Of a stretch of DNA of 64,000 bases, positions 48,121-59,821 are shown in pieces. The notes below the pieces were generated by a model. That model saw only the letters and a program-made list of their open reading frames with translations, was not told the DNA's origin and searched no databases. Where the stretch lies: positions 75,048,520-75,112,519 of the forward strand of contig NC_058339.1 in the NCBI RefSeq assembly GCF_905475395.1. Direction: 5' to 3'. The stretch is from Chrysoperla carnea (Eukaryota; Arthropoda; Insecta; Neuroptera; Chrysopidae). Positions within the stretch are counted from its first letter, which is position 1. Each line of letters opens with the position of its first letter. Position numbers and translations under genes: made by a program.

Positions 48121-49086
48121 TTTTCTTACAAAATTTGGACGTAAAAAGTCAGAGTAATTGCAAGATTTCGGACTGTTTCAGAATAGTTATTCAGAGTGAA
48201 TATAGCAAGGATAGAAGTTTTTACTTCTCTCGCTAAAGGTATTTTGAAATATAAGGAAATCAATAAACAGTAAAACCAAAATGTTTTTATTTTTTCGTTA
48301 AAAAATACTATTTTTATTTTACTCGAAAAGGACATTTACTTTATTGAGAGTCAGAAAAGTTGATAGCGTCGGATAATCGATTATATTTATGTTATATCAA
48401 CATATACCTACTACCAAAGGGTCACACAAATTTTGGACTTATTGCAAATAAGTCCAAAAAATGTTCGCTATCGTTATATCTATAAATAGAGCCATTAAAA
48501 TATGTTTGTCAACATGTTGTTATGGACAACATTTCTGGTAGGACAGCCTGTAGAGGACATTTGTAATTATATTATCAAAAAAAAAAATTTCGTCAATATG
48601 ATATTTTTGGGAGCCTTGACTTTTCCAATGAACTATTTGTTCTTACTGGCATACTTTTATTAATTTGAATCGTTCAATTTTGTAATATTGAATTATAGTT
48701 AGCGGATAATTTGGTGTATTTTCACCAACCGAAACTCGGAATTACAGAGTGATTTCGAAGTTTTATAGAACGTTATTTTCATAACCAGGGAAGTTGATGA
48801 TGTGTGCCACAAAGGTTACACGTATTAATTGATTAATCTCTATTCATAGGTAAAGAAAATAGAAAATCTAACTCTAAAAGCTTCATAATTTGTCTGTTCT
48901 AGCCAAAATTTGAGAGCAAGATAGATTTTATGTTAATCGCCTATCATTCTCACGTCACGCCAGTTGAGAAATAAAGCCTATTTTTATACCAAAAAGTTGC
49001 ACAATCAAAAATCAAAAAAAAAAAATTGTTTTAGAAATGTATATGAAAATTTGTTTTTTGAAAATATAAACGAAAGTTTTATTAAT

Positions 49087-49512
49087 GACTAGAGTGATAC
49101 CCACCCGCTTCGCTGGGTTTAAAAGTAGAGATTGATAAAGATTGCTCTCACTTATCCCCTTTCTATAACACTCGAAATAATGGTAAAGATTGTTTTACAC
49201 AGGTAAAATATTTGTATGGTTTTCTATTTTTTTAATAGTCATAATTATTCATTGAGTCTATCAGCAAAGATGTCCGTGAAATATTTCATATTGACTATTT
49301 TTACTGAAATCTGTAATTTATGGTAATGTCAAATGACTACTTTTACAGAACTCTTTATAAATCTTTATAAATTATATCTCATGTGTTATTCTGAAGTATT
49401 ATCTATATTGCTGTATAGTTTCATTAAAAACCATTCGCTAGTTTTAGCGTGAAAGCGTAACAAACAAACAAACAAACAAAAAAACATGCTTACTTTCGCA
49501 TTTATAATGTAA
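49087..49512 (+). mobile_element. RTE-like or SINE-like repeat (REP2), copy with 3' tail
   Basis: Starts GACTAGAGTGATACCCACCC with GCTTCGCTGGGTTTAAAAGT and ends AAAGCGTAACAAACAAACAA, followed by CTTTCGCATTTATAATG. That 3' tail, AACAAACAAAC plus TTCGCATTTATAAT, is characteristic of insect RTE-clade LINEs and of SINEs that borrow their 3' ends. There is no protein frame, so this is a SINE or a 5'-truncated LINE. A truncated inverted copy lies at 30887-31150. Confidence 0.7.
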
Positions 49513-50543
49513 TAATAATAGATGATAATAAGTTTTTTTTCTTATCACCATTAAAAATACAATATTTTTATGCTATAAGAGGAAATTTTTTATATAGTTT
49601 TTATCAAATGATAATTTCATCAATATTCTACTCTTTTTGATTGAAGGATTTGACCTTGATTTGGCCTATTGTTCACAGTTTGGTCTTTTTTGTTATTCTG
49701 GCTAAGGTAATAGTTGTGGAGGACACTAGTACATTATTAACACATCATATTTTGTATATTTCCGGTACAAAGCGTTAAGATGAGAATGGTGGATTCCAAC
49801 GCTTCCTTTGTACAATCTATATCGAAATTTTTTGATTTCACCTATAAATAAAAAAATCTTAGAATGTGATGAAATTTTGTATTATTAGTTTTAACATCTA
49901 TTCATGCATTTACTATTTATTCTATGCTTTCTTAGATTTTTACGATTAACTTTTATAAACAAGAAGTATAAACATATTTATTTGATTTAGATGTGTTAAC
50001 GGTTCGATTGATTTGAATAAAATAAGTGAGTTATTGGATAAATATACGCGTATCCTGTGTTAAAAAAATAATTTTCCTTAAGGATAACATTATTTGTATA
50101 CAATAATTCTTTTTTTGCAATCATATTAAAGTGGTTGAATAGATTTGGATAATACTGTTATTTTTTTTATCCTAATGTACTAAAAAAAATGTACTTGCAA
50201 AAAAATAAATGCTTATCCTACTATATTTCTGGATATGATTATTTAGTACTTTATACAGCGTGTTCCAGTGACACGATAAATTCTTTGCTCTCTATATGCT
50301 GGAAATATAATAAAACATTATTAACAAGCTGAGAGATCCGCACAAACAACTTCCCAGCATAATAAATAGTTACTTGTTCTGACCGTAAAACTTAAAGTGA
50401 TGTTTTTTCGAAAATTTCGAAAATCGGAAATACTAAATATTTTATTTGCTACTTTCAACATATTGTTGGGAAAAAATTTTCTGTACATTAAACACCCTTT
50501 GGAGGTCAAAAATTATCTGTATATACAAAAATCTATTAGCCCT
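49513..50543. other. Intergenic, nothing recognised
   Basis: AT-rich, with short chance frames only. Confidence 0.4.
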
Positions 50544-50696
50544 GGAGCCCGTAACAGTAAAAATCCTGGCAAAAAATACTTCTACCAGGATAAACCGCGA
50601 CACACCTTGTCCATATTGTACCTATCGTTAAATAGCATTGATTCATTTGCGAAATTTCGAAATCCTTGTAAGTGCAGTTTTACTGTCACGGGCTCC
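50544..50696. repeat. MITE-C copy 2
   Basis: Ends GGAGCCCGTAACAGTAAAA and TTTTACTGTCACGGGCTCC are inverted repeats (18 of 19 matching). Inside lies a small hairpin (CCTGGCAAAAAATACTTCTACCAGG region, arms CCTGG/CCAGG). About 153 bases, no coding potential. Confidence 0.8.
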
Positions 50697-50829
50697 CCGC
50701 TTATATAGCCCTTCACTAAGCGAAGGTCGGGTACCTACTTGCTGGTGCCAACTTAACGGTGCTTCCGCACGATTCTTCTAGTATTATAGTCGTCAACTTT
50801 TCACACCATGTTTATAACATTAATATTCT

Positions 50830-51194
50830 CAATTCCACTGAGGCAACACTGAACGATATGTCGCTCGATATTTGTTGCCAAGTGTTGCCTCTTGTAGGCG
50901 CGCGACAATGTGACACAAATTCAATTAAATGTCGCATGTGGACTTGTTGCCCCATGTGGTATGCGCTTTGCCGTACATAAGTGTGGCATGCTACAAGTCG
51001 AACCGATATCCGTTCAATGGTTAATAGACGCCGGCACCGTTCGACACGTGGATTCATATCGAGAGATGACGCATTCGACAGACAACAACAGTGAACTTAT
51101 AGCATGCGGTAAGGAGACATATTTTTTGTCGCTTTGTGTTCCTTCTATTGAAAGACTGTGTGTAGCATGCGTCAATGTTGCCTCAGTGGAATTG
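50830..51194. repeat. MITE-D, GC-balanced 365-bp element
   Basis: Terminal words CAATTCCACTGAGGCAACAC (50830) and GTTGCCTCAGTGGAATTG (51177-51194) form 23-base inverted repeats with one mismatch. The interior is close to balanced GC and CpG-rich (GGCGCGCGACAATG, GACGCCGGCACCG), unlike everything around it. No single long frame that respects the element borders. Only this copy was noticed. Confidence 0.8.
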
Positions 51195-51390
51195 CGCCTT
51201 AATAATAATGCCTGTATTTGTATCGAGAATTTAAAACATCCTGTATATCTATGTATATAATCCTGTGCGTAGGATGGAACAAGGAATTTTCTTACACACC
51301 TGTAAACATTTATTTCTTTTACACTTTTATTAGTATGAAGGATAAAGAAACCGTGTAAAACGCCTATGGTGTTATCTGGTATGAATGTTG

Positions 51391-51422
51391 TATACATATA
51401 TATATATATAATATATATATAA
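51391..51422. repeat. (TA)n microsatellite
   Basis: Alternating TA with one slip, about 32 bases. Confidence 0.9.
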
Positions 51423-51640
51423 AAGAAAGTTATTTAGGGAAACTTCTTCTATTTATCTTCTATTTCTACCAATGACATCTATATAGTGTCAATTTTCAAT
51501 CTTGAGACATCGGAATATTTCAATTCTATTTGAAACAAAAATTGAACTAAGGGACTCTTTAGGACCCCTCTAGGAACATAGTTTGTAGTTTTTTTATTAT
51601 CAAGTCAAGAAGCCCGACTAACCCGTTGTGCCCGACTAAT

Positions 51641-51860
51641 TAAGGACGTATGGGCACGGTAGCGGGAACTCTAATAAAAAAAATACATTTTTTTTCAATT
51701 TTGATGGTGAATTATGTTGTATCTTGACAATATAAGACAAAAAGTAAGAATAAAATTTTTCGATAACATGATGTTATAACAAAATTCATCACCAAAGTCG
51801 AAAATAAGGTACAAATAATTTTAACCCTAAATCTAAAGCTGCCTTAGTGCTCGTATCTTA
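51641..51860 (-). repeat. MITE-B short copy
   Basis: The right end TGCCTTAGTGCTCGTATCTT is a MITE-B tip; the left end TAAGGACGTATGGGCACGG is a degenerate partner. Inside, AACCCTAAATCTAAAG and ATTTTTCGATAACA match other copies in reverse. Confidence 0.65.
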
Positions 51861-52377
51861 AGTAAGTTATTTGAATAAAATTTCTTACTTTTATATAAAC
51901 TCTTTTGCTCCAAAGACCGTACAATCCTTAAAATTGTGAATAATTCATTTTGCTAATTTTTATAAACATGATTTTTAGGTATACAGTCGAACCACGCTAA
52001 GCGACCCAGTTCAAGGGTCCATATTCTTTCGAAGTTTCTCATAAAACCAGTTTCTCGCTTGTAGCGGTGTATGAGTGGATTTTTTCACTTATATAGAGGT
52101 TTTAAAGGGTTAAAACATTGGGACTTGGTAATTACTCTCACTTATTGCTTTTTCAGGCCTCGTTTATCCAGATTTAACTATATTAGTAGTTGATAAGATC
52201 CATACAAGTTTCTTGCAAAAATTCATACAAAATTCAATATTTCTCGATTTAAATTTTGCCGAAAATTTCAATCATATTTCTTTCTCTCATTTAACTTTCA
52301 GTTAAAGTTATAAAAATGCGTACATTCGGTTGAAATTTAAAAGTAACTTCTATCACACTCTCAAAGACTATAAGAAA

Positions 52378-52975
52378 ACAAGTGAAAACAAACAACTGAC
52401 TGAGTTAATTGTTGAAATTCCATGTATAGACAGTTTTGATGACGCAATCGTTTGTTTTTTGACGTCACGTAAATAAAGAAAGATATCCACTCTTTAATAG
52501 CCACTGTAAACATCATATACCACATAACTAATATTCCCATATTAATACATACTATAAAATTTGCACCTAATTAGCGCTCTCGTGAGTAAACAGTGATGTT
52601 TACAAAAAAATTTTTCAAACAAAAGTTGTTTTATAAATAACATTTTTTATATTTCAACTTGTGTTATATCTCTAACGGTTTACAAGATGGGTACTAAGGA
52701 CCTAAGACCCAATTCACCTATGTTGCTCATTTACGAACTCGACCTCACTTTTTTCGTGCTAAGCACGCCATAAAAATTTCAGCTTGCCATCTCTTTTCGT
52801 TTTTGAGTTATCGTGCTTACGAACTGGCAGACGGACAGACGGCCAGACAACCGAACTAATTGGGTGATTCTATGAACACCAAAACCAAAATTTTTTTCGT
52901 AGCATCAATATTTTACAAACTTGGGACTAAACTTAATATACTATGTATATTTCATGTATACATGGTATGATAAAA
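52378..52975 (+). repeat. REP1, near full-length copy
   Basis: From CAAGTGAAAACAAACAACTG to TGTATACATGGTATGATAA, with GGTTTACAAGATGGGTACTA, AGCACGCCATAAAAATTTCA, GCAGACGGACAGACGGCCAG and GTGATTCTATGAACACCAAA along the way. Same layout as the copy at 35490. Confidence 0.85.
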
Positions 52976-53399
52976 AGCTTTACGCATTTTTCCATTTTAC
53001 GTTGCATGTCCGTTGAGATATTTCGATATCCCAAGATAAATAAATTCACACGGTATTACACATGAGAATTTATTTGATTATATAAACTTTTTCCCTTCTA
53101 TACATACATAATATAATTATTTCGTTATTTCTATTTTATTTGTATTTCAAAAGTTTTTGTTTTAATTTGGGTCATTTAAAATGGTTCGTTGAAATTTTAT
53201 CATATAAATTTATTCTATTTTTTGGTGATTACAAATAATTATATATAGTATCCTTCAAATCCGTTTTCCTTGAACTTGTAAAACGTGAGTGATAAAAAAA
53301 AATTATCTATGAACATTTAGTTCCAAAATATTATGTTTTTGTTTTTATTTTTTATTTTATTTAAATATTTATTTTAAGAGAGTTTTAATTTGAATATTT

Positions 53400-53790
53400 G
53401 AATCATTTAGACCATGTATATGAAGTTTAGTCCCAAGTTTGTAACGCTTAAAAATATTGATGCTATGAACTAAAAAGGTATTGTGCCCCGGGGCCCGGGC
53501 GCGAGTGAGCTCGCTACGCCTTGTATAGTATTAATTTAAAAAAAAGTTAGGTACACAGATAAATAGCGAAAAATGAAAATTTTTTTAAATAACGACAAAA
53601 AACGTAGGTACATATTTGTAAATAATTTTTAATTATAGTACATATATACAGGGAGTTGTAGAAAAGTTATTCTCACTTTTCCTGAGTATTATGTTCCTTA
53701 TAAAAAAATAAGTAACTTTTTTCGAAACAAATTAGGGCAAAATTTTGGTGTCCTTTTTCTCCAAAACTATAAAAAATAGAGAGTTGATTT
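53400..53790 (-). repeat. Two REP1 fragments (minus) flanking a GC-rich scrap
   Basis: 53410-53485 is the REP1 3' end in reverse (AGTTTAGTCCCAAGTTTGTA, GCGTTACAAA as reverse). 53680-53790 is a mid-REP1 piece in reverse (TTTGGTGTCCTTTTTCTCCA). Between them, 53485-53522 is a very GC-rich word series (CCCCGGGGCCCGGGCGCGAG). Confidence 0.6.
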
Positions 53791-55761
53791 GTATGTAGCT
53801 TCAACCTTCAGCCAGTAAGTCTTGTGAAATATTTTGGAAAAACGATAAAAGTTTTCTAGAAAATACTTTTTATTATCAAAACTAGAAGAAAGGGAGGCCG
53901 AATAGGCCACCATAAATGTGTTTTTAAAATTTTTCGAATTTATTAAAAATAATGCAAGCAGTGATGTTCAACATTGCCTTTACAGGGTATTTTAACAACT
54001 AACTCAATTAAATGATTATTTTCGTTTGTTTTCACGAATAATGGTTCTGTACAAACAAAGAAATTGTCACATTTGAGGTAAAAAGTTTTCAGTTTTTGTG
54101 GTGTGGAAGTGTAATTGAATCGAATATTTTAGATCTTTGTTGTATCTTATACCGTTTTGTTTCTATCATTGACTTTATAGTATACAAAGACTGAGCATCG
54201 CTTATCTTTCCGTACAGTGAGAAGCGCGCCAACATCTCAGGTAATTGATTGGGTCAGCTAGGGACATTTATCAAAAAAATACATTTATCAAAAAAATGTA
54301 GTTTGAATATTGGGATACTTATCAAAAAAATATACTTTGAATGTCGAATTTCCATATAAAAAAATGTTTTATATAAAACATCATGATTTCATTGAACTAT
54401 TTCACTTTTTGACTTAAAAAATACCTATCAAGTATCACTTTATATATTTTTTTTACGAATCTACAATAAGATTTGACCTAAGCAATTACCTCAAATGTTT
54501 GCACGCTTAAAATCGTCTATGTAACTGTAATGTCGATGGTTTATAATCCATTTTAAACATGTTAAACTCCTATCTGAGCATAATTTAGAAAACTTAATTC
54601 TGAGTTCTGACACATTCTGTATAAACCTTTTATTTTCAATATTATTTTGTAACCATGAATAAACAAATAACTGAATATCCTACTTTTTAATTAAATGTAG
54701 TTACTATAGGTAGGTTTACATTTAACAAATAAGGTTGGCTCGGAAGCCATGGTTGGAGGTGTGTAGCTTAAAGTTGAATCTTCTGTTTTTAATAAATATA
54801 GCTTGAATTGTTTCTTTTTTTTTTGCTTTTTAATTAATAAGTTCCATCCATAAATTTATTTATTTTAATAGTATCATATTTTTTATACGGATTGCATTTT
54901 TTACGGTTGCATATTCGTTTTAAAAAAAGTCGCTCTGGCTGCTTAGAAAAACTGAGCAATAGAAAAAATGATGGAAAAAATAGAATTAGAAAATATAGAC
55001 CGGAAAAGAATATAGAGAGAGACTGTAGAGGAGTTGGTTGGGTTCTGAAGTGTTTAGCCCTTGCATTCAAAAAATGCATCGCTATTTTTTCCAGTCTATT
55101 TTTTTCTTTCGCTATATTTTTCGGTGGTATTTTTTCCTCGGCTCAAATTGAAATTTGGCTCAAAATGCTCCAAGCATGAAGAATGGCGTAATTGTATTTG
55201 CATTAAGTCAGTGGCGCAAGAGACTTTTTTCTCAAAACAGGGTGTACACTCAAAAGTGTATTATGGCCATAAGCCTTAAATCATGAAGGATTTTTAGCTC
55301 ATACTTTCAAAATTCCACTTTTTTAAAGCAGACGTTTTGACAATATTCACAAAAATAGTATTTTTCTTTTAAAATTTCTACAATCTGTACCTAGAAAATG
55401 ACGCTTTCTCGGCGGTATTTTGAGAAATTGTCGTTATAAAAACCGTATCTATAATTTCCTGCGGTTGTAAGAACTGTTTTTTTTTCTTTTTCATTTTCTC
55501 TCTGTAGTGAAGGATATATTCTATAAACAGCTTAAAAAAATACAACCCGTAGAAGTAGGTTTTTTTATACGGGTATACTAAATTCTAAAAAAACTTCTAA
55601 AATTTAGGATTTTGCTTAGAAATATAACAATGTAAAAACAAATTCTGTCCGGCATACTATATAGTGTAGAATATAATTTTAGGTAGTCTTCTGCATGAAA
55701 TATGACGGTAGTAGCCGATTAACCTTAATTATAAAACGGTTAAGAAAAACAAATAACTTGT
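53791..55761. other. Intergenic, nothing recognised
   Basis: AT-rich DNA. Overlapping frames at 54830-55280 look like chance frames in T-rich sequence. No shared repeat found. Confidence 0.35.
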
Positions 55762-56155
55762 ATCAAAGATAATAAATGAGAACTCTAGGATATTCCGAAT
55801 TAAATTTCGATTTTGTCCTAATTTTCTAGATCAATTTTTGTATTATATAAATACGTGTTTCGACTAAAAATGAGGCGATTTGTATTTTTTGGTTTTTTGA
55901 TTTTCCATTCCGTTTTCGAAATATAATGTTGGGGATAAATTTCGATTTTTGCCCCAATTCCTAGATCAGTTTTGCACTGCACAGTCCGCCACCAAATTAG
56001 CAAAGAGTAACATTCACTAGCTAATTCTTACTGATGATGACTACCTGGTAGTCGAAAATACGTATTTTAAAAATACAAAAAACTGATCTAGGAATTGGGG
56101 CAAAAATCGAAATTTATTTCGACATATCCTAGAGTTCTCATTTATTATCTTCGAT
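55762..56155. repeat. Foldback element (~394 bp)
   Basis: Arms of about 105 bases: left ATCAAAGATAATAAATGAGA, ACTCTAGGATAT, AAATTTCGATTTTGTCCTAA; right, reverse complemented, ATCGAAGATAATAAATGAGA, ACTCTAGGATAT, AAATTTCGATTTTTGCCCCA. A third partial copy of the AAATTTCGATTTTTGCCCCA word lies inside (55938), so part of an arm is duplicated. No coding frame. Confidence 0.8.
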
Positions 56156-57040
56156 AATATTTATATAATGTTGGGGGCTTTTAAAATATCATCTTGTTTA
56201 ATAATATATAAACTGACATGTATCTTTCATAAAATTCTAGGAAAATTGTTAATAGAAAAACAAAAGAAAAACTAATTGAAACATGTTTAGTTTTATTTAC
56301 TGTTCTTGAAATGTGTGGTCGGATGGATCTCATGCCCACTAAAAACTTTGTTAAAATTTTATTTATATATCTTACGAAAATGTTTTTATGTGTTTCTCTA
56401 AAGTTCATTGAGTGATAAAATAACTCGGAGCTTTCGAGAATAGAGAACAATAGGCTTTTTATGGTTGTATGACCACGATCGTCTATAGGTGTGTTTCTCA
56501 AAGTGGGCGATATTGCCCTCTTAAACATAAAATATGGGGTAAAAATTATGCAGCGTGTTAACTTAAGTTGGCTTCTTGTGGAAAACTTTTTTATTATAAG
56601 GTTTACGAAAAAAAGTTATTCTTTATAAAAATATCTGCTTTCAAAAATATTAACATCCAGCTATTCACTTTTGACATCAAATGTGCGGGGAGTCACAAAT
56701 TGAAAAAGTTCAACAGGAATGTTAATGGTCGCTTAGAAATGTAGACCATTTAGAACAGATGAAAAACGAATCAAGAAATAATTCCCGAGATATTTAGGAG
56801 TGTATATAAACAATTTTGTAAAAGAACAATTACATTCATGGAACGCGAAAGTGTTTACGTTGAGGCAAAAACGAATCATGCTTACTTCTACAAAAATTAA
56901 CAGTTTGTAAGAAACGTTGATTTACAAGAATTAATTTTTAAATAAAAATGTCATGATTTTGATATCTCATACCGTTTTGCTTTTATTTCAAGTTTCAAGA
57001 TTAATACCATTTCAAAACTCAGAGGGGGGCAAATCGACAA

Positions 57041-57072
<32 letters not shown>

Positions 57073-57073
57073 C
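57041..57073. repeat. (AAT)n microsatellite, LINE tail
   Basis: Eleven TAA/AAT units directly at the 3' end of the LINE fragment, so it was probably created or seeded by the insertion. Confidence 0.9.
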
Positions 57074-57465
57074 CTTGATTCCAGTAAATGGGCAACGGCC
57101 CAATATTATCACAATAAGGGTAGAATGTCTAATGCGTTTCTCCACGCTTGTCTGTCGGTAGCAATTCTCGATCATGTATTTCCACCATAGTTTCTGAACG
57201 CATCCGACCATCTCTTACGTTGTCTCCCACAATTTCTACTATTCATTCATGGTGTCCAGAATATAATTCGGTTTGCCCATCGATAGGTTTTTGATCGTTG
57301 AATGTGTCCTGTCCAGGTCCACTTTAGCTTTTTAGCAATAAACTTTACTGAGCGAATTCTTGTTATGCATGTATCAATTACCTGAGCTTTCACCCTTAAA
57401 AAGTAATCTCCTTTCAAGACTCGTAATCTCCTCAAATCTACAAGTAAAATTTTCAAATGAAATAG
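57041..57465 (-). mobile_element. LINE 3' fragment with (AAT)n tail
   Basis: On the minus strand an open stretch ends with KLKWTWTGHIQRSKTYRWAN, the well-known C-terminal block of insect endonuclease-reverse transcriptase LINEs (family form KLKWQWAGHIAR...RW). Next come GRQRKRWSDAF-like and WRN-LDILPLL-like text in shifting frames, and the element ends in (AAT)n at 57041-57073. It is 5'-truncated and broken by stops and frame changes. A simple-repeat tail fits I- or RTE-related LINEs. Confidence 0.7.
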
Positions 57466-58129
57466 ATTGTTCGTTTTCGTTTAAGGTTTCAAACTACTTT
57501 CATAAAAAAAAGTGTTAATGAAAATTTAGTTCAAGGCACATGGCATGACTTTGTATAAAATTAAGGATTAAAATATTTGATAATAATAAGTTTTAAAAAG
57601 GATTAAAAAGGTATAATTAAATTATTAAATCAACTGGTGTAGATAATACCTAACATTACGTGGTCAAAATTCTTACCCAAAAATATATAGAAGCAAATAT
57701 CATAAAATTTTATAACTAAAAAAATTAAATTTACGATTGTTGCTATCATTCATCAATCCCAAAAATAAGTTGTCCTTGTAAAGATATTTTTATTACGATT
57801 ATAAATCTTTGTAAGTTCATGGCTCAAATATATTGTATATGGGTCCAGGTTAGATAGTGTTCGGATATTTTACGAACTGTTTGGAATAAGGTAATTTGGC
57901 ATTGCTAAAAAAGTCTGAATTATATAAAATCAGCAATCTTTCTTCTCGTAGATCCCAGATCTAATAACATTTTCAACTACTTATTTTCAATACGAAAAGA
58001 AATATTTAAAATTCAGCCGGCTTAAAATTATTTAAAAATTAAACTTTTTCTTGGGGTTGCTTTTTATGCCATAAGGAAACCAACGTTTTTCAAAAACTGA
58101 AAGTTGAAGATTTATGAGAAGTTAAATAA
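57466..58129. other. Intergenic, nothing recognised
   Basis: AT-rich DNA without supported features. Confidence 0.35.
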
Positions 58130-58705
58130 AGACAAGTGAAAATAAACAATTTACTGAGCTAAATGTTAAAATATTAATAATAGACAATGTTGAATATCAG
58201 TGCTTATTCATTATTTTTAATAAATTGGAAAAGTTAAAAAAAAATCAACAAATTTAGGACGGCCTTCCATTTGTTCTATTTTGTTTTATTTTACAAATTT
58301 TCAACTCCCTATCTTTTAAAGTTTTGCTCTAATTTGCCATTCACGAGAAAACAATGGTGCTAGCAAAAATATGTTTCTCACAAAAGTTGTTTATTTTTGT
58401 ATAAATAACAATTTTTGCATTAAATTTTTCTTCTATCTCCAACGGTTTACAAGATGGGTCCTACGGACCCAATATCCAATTGACCTTTATAGTTCATTTT
58501 CGAACTCAAACTCACTTTTTACGCTCAGAGCACGCTATACAATCTCTTTTCGTTTTTGAGTTATCGTGACGACGAGATGACGGTTAATGGAAATGGATTA
58601 ATTATGTGATTTTATGAACACCTTTTATGAACACACCATATATTGTTCGTATCATCAATATTTCTAAGCGTTACAAACTTGTTATATTTCATACATTTTT
58701 ACAGC
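58130..58705 (+). repeat. REP1, long-subfamily copy
   Basis: From AAGTGAAAATAAACAATTTA through TTGAATATCAGTGCTTATTC, CTCTAATTTGCCATTCACGA, GGTTTACAAGATGGGTCCTA and GTGATTTTATGAACACC to AGCGTTACAAACTT. The 5' half differs from the copies at 35490 and 52378, which defines a second subfamily. Confidence 0.8.
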
Positions 58706-59264
58706 GTATAAACAGTTGTAAATAGAATTATACATTCAATTTCCATTCAATGTGAAAAATTTCTCCTACAAAAAATTTCAGCTTTTGTAAAATAGGTATT
58801 ATTCTGAGACTCCTAGCTATTCTTACTGAATCTAAGATGAATTTTACTTGACTTTGAAGATCTAAAAGGTTCAATTGCTTTCCGTGACTGCTACTATCCC
58901 TGTTCGGTCCAGCATGTATACAAACTTTTCTAAATAGGATCAAAAAATTTTTTAATTTCTAATTTACAAAGCTTTTGAAAAAAGCTTAAAATTTTTTTTT
59001 TATTAAAAAACCAAACAGTTTTGACTGTAAAAATTATTTATTACATTCTACTATTGTAAGAATAACAAGATAACAACTGTAATTTTCCCATACATTTTTA
59101 GGAAACCCAAACACTAGTTGCCTCTCTTGTAAACGAGACCCAAACTAATCCCACATTGTAATACAGTGTCTCTAGAACTAGATTAAGTAAATAACTCGAT
59201 GATTTGTTAACCTAGTTAACTGCTTAAATAGTAGAACAACAAACCATCTAAAACAACTTATAGT

Positions 59265-59745
59265 AGAGTAAAACATGTTACAAAAATCGGCTAATAAAGA
59301 AAAATGAAAGAATCCGCTCGCATTTTGCTAAAACCTTACAGAACTTACGTTTCTAAGGTGTCAAATATCATTGTGTAAGTGGCGCAAATGTTTCTATTTG
59401 TTAATAATCAATAAAATTTTTAATTCAATGAAACGATCAATAAGCTCAACTTAAAAATTAGTAATAAGACAACTTGTATGACGCAAATGGTAAGTATATA
59501 ACGTATACGTAATTCAAGTTGTCTATTTATTGATTTTGTAAGTCAACTTTAATATTAACTGTTCCATTGAATTGAAAATTTATTGTTTATTAACAAACAG
59601 AAACATTTGCGCCACTAACTCAGGCGTTACTAATCATATATGACAGCTAAGAAACACATTCCATGTGGCTTTTGCAAAATGTGAGTGATTTCTTTCATTT
59701 TACTTTATTTGTAACATCTTTAACTGTACTATTATTATGTAGTAT
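59265..59745. repeat. Large palindromic foldback element (~480 bp)
   Basis: Arms of about 235 bases: left AGTGGCGCAAATGTTTCTAT, TTGTTAATAATCAATAAAAT, AGACAACTTGTA; right, reverse complemented, AGTGGCGCAAATGTTTCTGT, TTGTTAATAAACAATAAATT, AGACAACTTGAA. The centre lies near 59500 (TATATAACGTATACG). Outer words such as AAAATGAAAGAA also pair. No coding frame. Confidence 0.8.
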
Positions 59746-59821
59746 ACGGTAGATCCTATCCGGAGATGACTACGAAAAACTTGGTGGGCAAAATGTTATT
59801 TTTGATTTTATATACCATAAA

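Noticed and set aside
50910-51397. ORFs of 116 and 127 codons over MITE-D
   Set aside because: They arise from the low stop-codon density of the GC-balanced element and run past its border on one side; no motif.
54830-55280. Three overlapping ORFs (72-95 codons) with hydrophobic stretches
   Set aside because: T-rich low-complexity sequence read in several frames; no signal of a real gene.
56181-56528. 115-codon minus-strand ORF
   Set aside because: No recognisable domain or paralogue in the window and no splice context. Length alone is weak evidence in 64 kb.
57041-57073. Tyrosine run in a minus-strand ORF
   Set aside because: It is simply the translated (AAT)n tail of the LINE fragment.
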